A stretch of DNA of 8,162 bases, from the NCBI GenBank assembly GCA_937881145.1, contig CALGFL010000163.1, positions 1 to 8,162 of the forward strand. Direction: 5' to 3'. Below the pieces are notes generated by a model. The model ran no database searches and was not told the DNA's origin. It saw nothing but the letters and a program-made list of their open reading frames with translations. Both the position numbers and the translations under genes were made by a program. The stretch is from an uncultured Bordetella sp. Its GTDB lineage: Bacteria; Pseudomonadota; Gammaproteobacteria; Burkholderiales; Burkholderiaceae_B. Positions 5,951 to 8,162 of this stretch are shown here, in pieces. Positions within the stretch are counted from its first letter, which is position 1, and each line of letters starts with the position of its first letter.

Positions 5951-7590
5951 GCGACGTGGCAACGGCAAGTCGGCAGCAGGCGCCGCTGGGCGGCCTGGTC
6001 CCGGTGTCGCTGCGCGTCATGAACCTGGCGACGTTCCTCACGCAGGCGGCGCGCCGCCACCCGGACCGGCCCGGGCTGGTCTGCGGCGATGCCGCCGTGA
6101 GCTGGCGCGAACTCGAAGACCGCGCCGCCGCGCTGGCGCGCGCCTTGTCGGAGCATGGCATCGGCAAGGGCGACCGGGTGCTCATGCACTCGCGCAACAA
6201 CATCGAGCTGATCGTCATCATGTTCGCGGTGTTTCGGCTGGGCGCCGTGTGGGTGCCGACCAACTTTCGCATCGCGCCGGACGAGGCCGCCTATCTGGCC
6301 GAGGCTTCCGGGGCCACGGCGTTCCTGTGCCAGGGCGAGTTCGCCGAGCATGCGCGCGCCGTGGCGCAGGCCGTGCCCGGCCTGCGCCTGCTGGCGCGCA
6401 TCGGCCAGGGCGATTTCGGCTCGGTCGAGGTCAACGATCTGATCGAGGCCCGCCTCGGCCAGCCCCTGCCCACGGCCGACGTGCAGCGCGACGATCCCTG
6501 CTGGTTCTTCTTCACGTCGGGCACTACCGGCCGGCCCAAGGCGGCGGTGCTCACGCACGGGCAGATGGCCTTCGTGATGACCAATCACCTGTGCGACCTG
6601 ATGCCGGGCACGACCGAGGACGACGCGAGCCTGGTGGTGGCGCCGCTTTCGCACGGCGCGGGCATACACCTGATCACGCAGGTGGCACGCGCGGCGGCGA
6701 GCATCCTGCCCGAGGGCAGCCGCTTCGATCCGGACGACATCTGGCGCCTGGTGCAGCATTGGAAGGTGAGCAATATGTTCACCGTGCCCACCATCGTCAA
6801 GATGCTGGTCGAGCACCCGTCGGTGGACGCCTGGGATCATTCCAGCCTGCGCTACGTGATCTACGCCGGCGCGCCCATGTACCGCGAAGACCAGAAACGC
6901 GCCCTGGACAAGCTGGGCAAGGTGCTGGTGCAGTATTTCGGCCTGGGCGAAGTGACGGGCAACATCACCGTGTTTCCGCCGCGCCTGCACCAGATCGAGG
7001 ACGGCCCCGGCGCGCGCATCGGCACGTGCGGCTACGAGCGCACGGGCATGCAGGTCCAGATCCAGGACGGCGAAGGCCGCGAAGCCGCCCCCGGCGCCAC
7101 CGGCGAGATCTGCGTCTGCGGTCCGGCCGTGTTCGCGGGCTACTACAACAACCCGCAGGCCAACGCCAAGGCGTTTCGCAACGGCTGGTTCCGCACCGGC
7201 GACCTGGGGCATATGGACGAACAAGGCTACGTCTACATCACCGGGCGCGAGTCGGACATGTACATCTCGGGCGGCTCCAACATCTATCCGCGCGAGATCG
7301 AGGAAAAGACCCTCGCGCACCCGGCCATCGCCGAGGTTGCCGTGCTGGGCGTGCCCGATCCCGTCTGGGGCGAAGTGGGCGCGATGGTCTGCGTGCTGCG
7401 CGAAGGGCAGAGCCTGGAGGAGGCCGAGCTGCTAGGCTGGCTGGAAGACAAGATGGCCCGCTACAAGCTGCCGCGCCGCATTTTTTTCTGGGATGCCTTG
7501 CCGCGTTCGGGCTACGGCAAGATCACCAAGAAGCTGGTGCGCGATGCATTGGCCGAGCGCGGCTGCCTGCCGCTGCAGGCAGCGTCGTAG
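5947..7590 (+). CDS. AMP-forming acyl-CoA synthetase (AMP-dependent synthetase/ligase)
   Basis: Activates a carboxylic acid with ATP and CoA to an acyl-CoA via an acyl-adenylate. The protein has 547 residues, the usual length. The phosphate-binding loop is TSGTTGRPK (190-198). The acyl-binding region includes APLSHGAG (232-239) and YAGAPM (306-311). The adenine motif is QYFGLGEVTGN (329-339), with F331 in place of the usual Tyr-Gly arrangement and E335 as the conserved glutamate. The NGWFRTGDLG block (412-421) gives D419, and GRESDMYISGGSNIYPREIE begins at 433, with serine at 436 where the hinge Lys or Asp usually stands. The C-terminal catalytic lysine is in SGYGKI (K525). Adenylation and thioester formation should both be possible. 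Substrate may be a medium-chain, branched, aromatic or cyclic acid; the sequence does not say which. The ATG overlaps the thiolase stop (ATGA) and GGAG stands at 5935-5938. Confidence 0.93.
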   Translation: MSDVATASRQQAPLGGLVPVSLRVMNLATFLTQAARRHPDRPGLVCGDAAVSWRELEDRAAALARALSEHGIGKGDRVLMHSRNNIELIVIMFAVFRLGAVWVPTNFRIAPDEAAYLAEASGATAFLCQGEFAEHARAVAQAVPGLRLLARIGQGDFGSVEVNDLIEARLGQPLPTADVQRDDPCWFFFTSGTTGRPKAAVLTHGQMAFVMTNHLCDLMPGTTEDDASLVVAPLSHGAGIHLITQVARAAASILPEGSRFDPDDIWRLVQHWKVSNMFTVPTIVKMLVEHPSVDAWDHSSLRYVIYAGAPMYREDQKRALDKLGKVLVQYFGLGEVTGNITVFPPRLHQIEDGPGARIGTCGYERTGMQVQIQDGEGREAAPGATGEICVCGPAVFAGYYNNPQANAKAFRNGWFRTGDLGHMDEQGYVYITGRESDMYISGGSNIYPREIEEKTLAHPAIAEVAVLGVPDPVWGEVGAMVCVLREGQSLEEAELLGWLEDKMARYKLPRRIFFWDALPRSGYGKITKKLVRDALAERGCLPLQAAS

Positions 7591-7641
7591 GGGTGTCGAA
7601 AGCCGCATTGAAGGCGCACGTCGAGAAAGGGAGAAGACACA

Positions 7642-8162
7642 ATGCAAACCAGGCCGGAAGCCGTGCTGGTGACGGGCGGCGCATCGGGCATCGGGTTGTC
7701 CGTCACGCGTGGACTGGCGCAGGAAGGCTGGAAAGTTCTGGCGGCCGACATCTCGCAAGAGGCGCTCGATGCCGCGGCCCGGGAACTGCCGTCCGATCGC
7801 GTGCGCTGCGTGCGCATGGACGTATGCGATGAAAAGCAGGTGAGCGACGTGCTGTCGGCCAACGAGGACTTCGGCCCGCTGGCCGGCCTGGTGAGCTCGG
7901 CCGGCATCGGCAAGGAGGTCTCTTTCTTTGATACCGACGCCGCGCTCATGCGCCGCATGCTCGAAGTCAACCTCATCGGCACATTCAACGTGGCCAAGCA
8001 GGCGGCATTGCGCATGCGCGAACGCGGGCAAGGCTCCATCGTCAACATCGCTTCGGTATCGGGCATACGCGGCAATGTGGATCGCACCGCCTACGGCGCT
8101 TCCAAGGGCGGTGTCATCACCATGACGCGCGTGATGGCAGTGGAACTGGCCGAGTTCGGCAT
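7642..8162 (+). CDS. Short-chain dehydrogenase/reductase (partial, C-terminus beyond right edge)
   Basis: NAD(P)-dependent oxidoreductase of the classical SDR type; 173 codons are present and the last part (about 70-80 residues) lies beyond the edge. The cofactor motif is TGGASGIG (11-18). D36, at the end of the second strand (VLAADIS), favours NAD over NADP. D60 in MDV fits the adenine-binding position. The catalytic tetrad is N110, S138, Y151 and K155 (YGASKGG). The usual NNAG motif is replaced by SSAG (85-88), a conservative but uncommon variant. The ATG at 7642 has GGGAG at 7629-7633. The 51-bp gap after the synthetase gene holds no obvious terminator, so cotranscription is likely. In this context a 3-hydroxyacyl-CoA dehydrogenase role, making the ketoacyl-CoA for the thiolase, is the most economical guess. 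Oxidation of a hydroxyl group on the free acid is an alternative. Confidence 0.9.
   Translation, partial: MQTRPEAVLVTGGASGIGLSVTRGLAQEGWKVLAADISQEALDAAARELPSDRVRCVRMDVCDEKQVSDVLSANEDFGPLAGLVSSAGIGKEVSFFDTDAALMRRMLEVNLIGTFNVAKQAALRMRERGQGSIVNIASVSGIRGNVDRTAYGASKGGVITMTRVMAVELAEFG

Noticed and set aside
4565..5968. A 467-codon open frame on the minus strand opposite the thiolase
   Set aside because: Composition of an antisense shadow; no ribosome site or domain support.
5920..7320. A 466-codon open frame on the minus strand opposite the acyl-CoA synthetase
   Set aside because: Low-complexity His/Ala/Arg-rich translation without family motifs; the plus strand encodes a complete synthetase with all its motifs.
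7592..7641. A GTG near 7592 as the SDR start or as a small extra gene
   Set aside because: It is in a different frame from the SDR and leads into the shadow frame. The ATG at 7642 has a good ribosome site and gives a canonical SDR N-terminus.
6249..7832. A 527-codon plus-strand frame spanning the synthetase-SDR junction
   Set aside because: Out of frame with both real genes and made of Arg/Gly/Ala-rich sequence. It stays open because of high GC, not because it is a fusion.

Overview
The window is about two-thirds G+C and densely packed, with short intergenic gaps, good Shine-Dalgarno sites and stop/start overlaps. TRAP transporter genes, an IclR regulator and CoA-ester catabolic genes together in such DNA suggest a betaproteobacterium of the Burkholderiales, most like Bordetella or Achromobacter (Alcaligenaceae). 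That placement rests on overall resemblance; the window contains no phylogenetic marker gene.

Layout: two gene blocks diverge from an AT-rich control region at about 3724-3980. The leftward block (minus strand) reads, in order of transcription: a TRAP solute-binding protein (3723-2716), a fused TRAP DctQ-DctM permease (2719-833, overlapping by GTGA), a 141-bp spacer with three inverted repeats, then two PPC/DUF296-domain proteins in tandem (691-137, and 144 to beyond the left edge, overlapping by 8 bp). The rightward block (plus strand) reads: an IclR regulator (3981-4781), an SCP2-type thiolase (4778-5950), an AMP-forming acyl-CoA synthetase (5947-7590) and an SDR oxidoreductase (7642 to beyond the right edge). 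The first three rightward genes are joined by ATGA overlaps; the SDR follows after 51 bp.

How the genes may work together (inference): the binding protein captures an organic acid in the periplasm and the permease imports it with an ion gradient. The acyl-CoA synthetase makes the CoA thioester, the SDR oxidises a hydroxyl group or reduces a ketone, and the thiolase cleaves the beta-ketoacyl-CoA. The IclR protein probably controls both blocks through two related 17-bp dyads (3803-3819 and 3923-3939), one on each side of the control region. The substrate cannot be read from the sequence. The role of the PPC pair is unknown and is the least explained part of the locus.

I saw no tRNA or rRNA gene, insertion sequence, CRISPR array or phage element. 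The most unusual sequence signals are the paired dyads, a 16-bp perfect palindrome just before the likely iclR start, and a terminator-like hairpin (781-830) that points against the direction of the genes around it.
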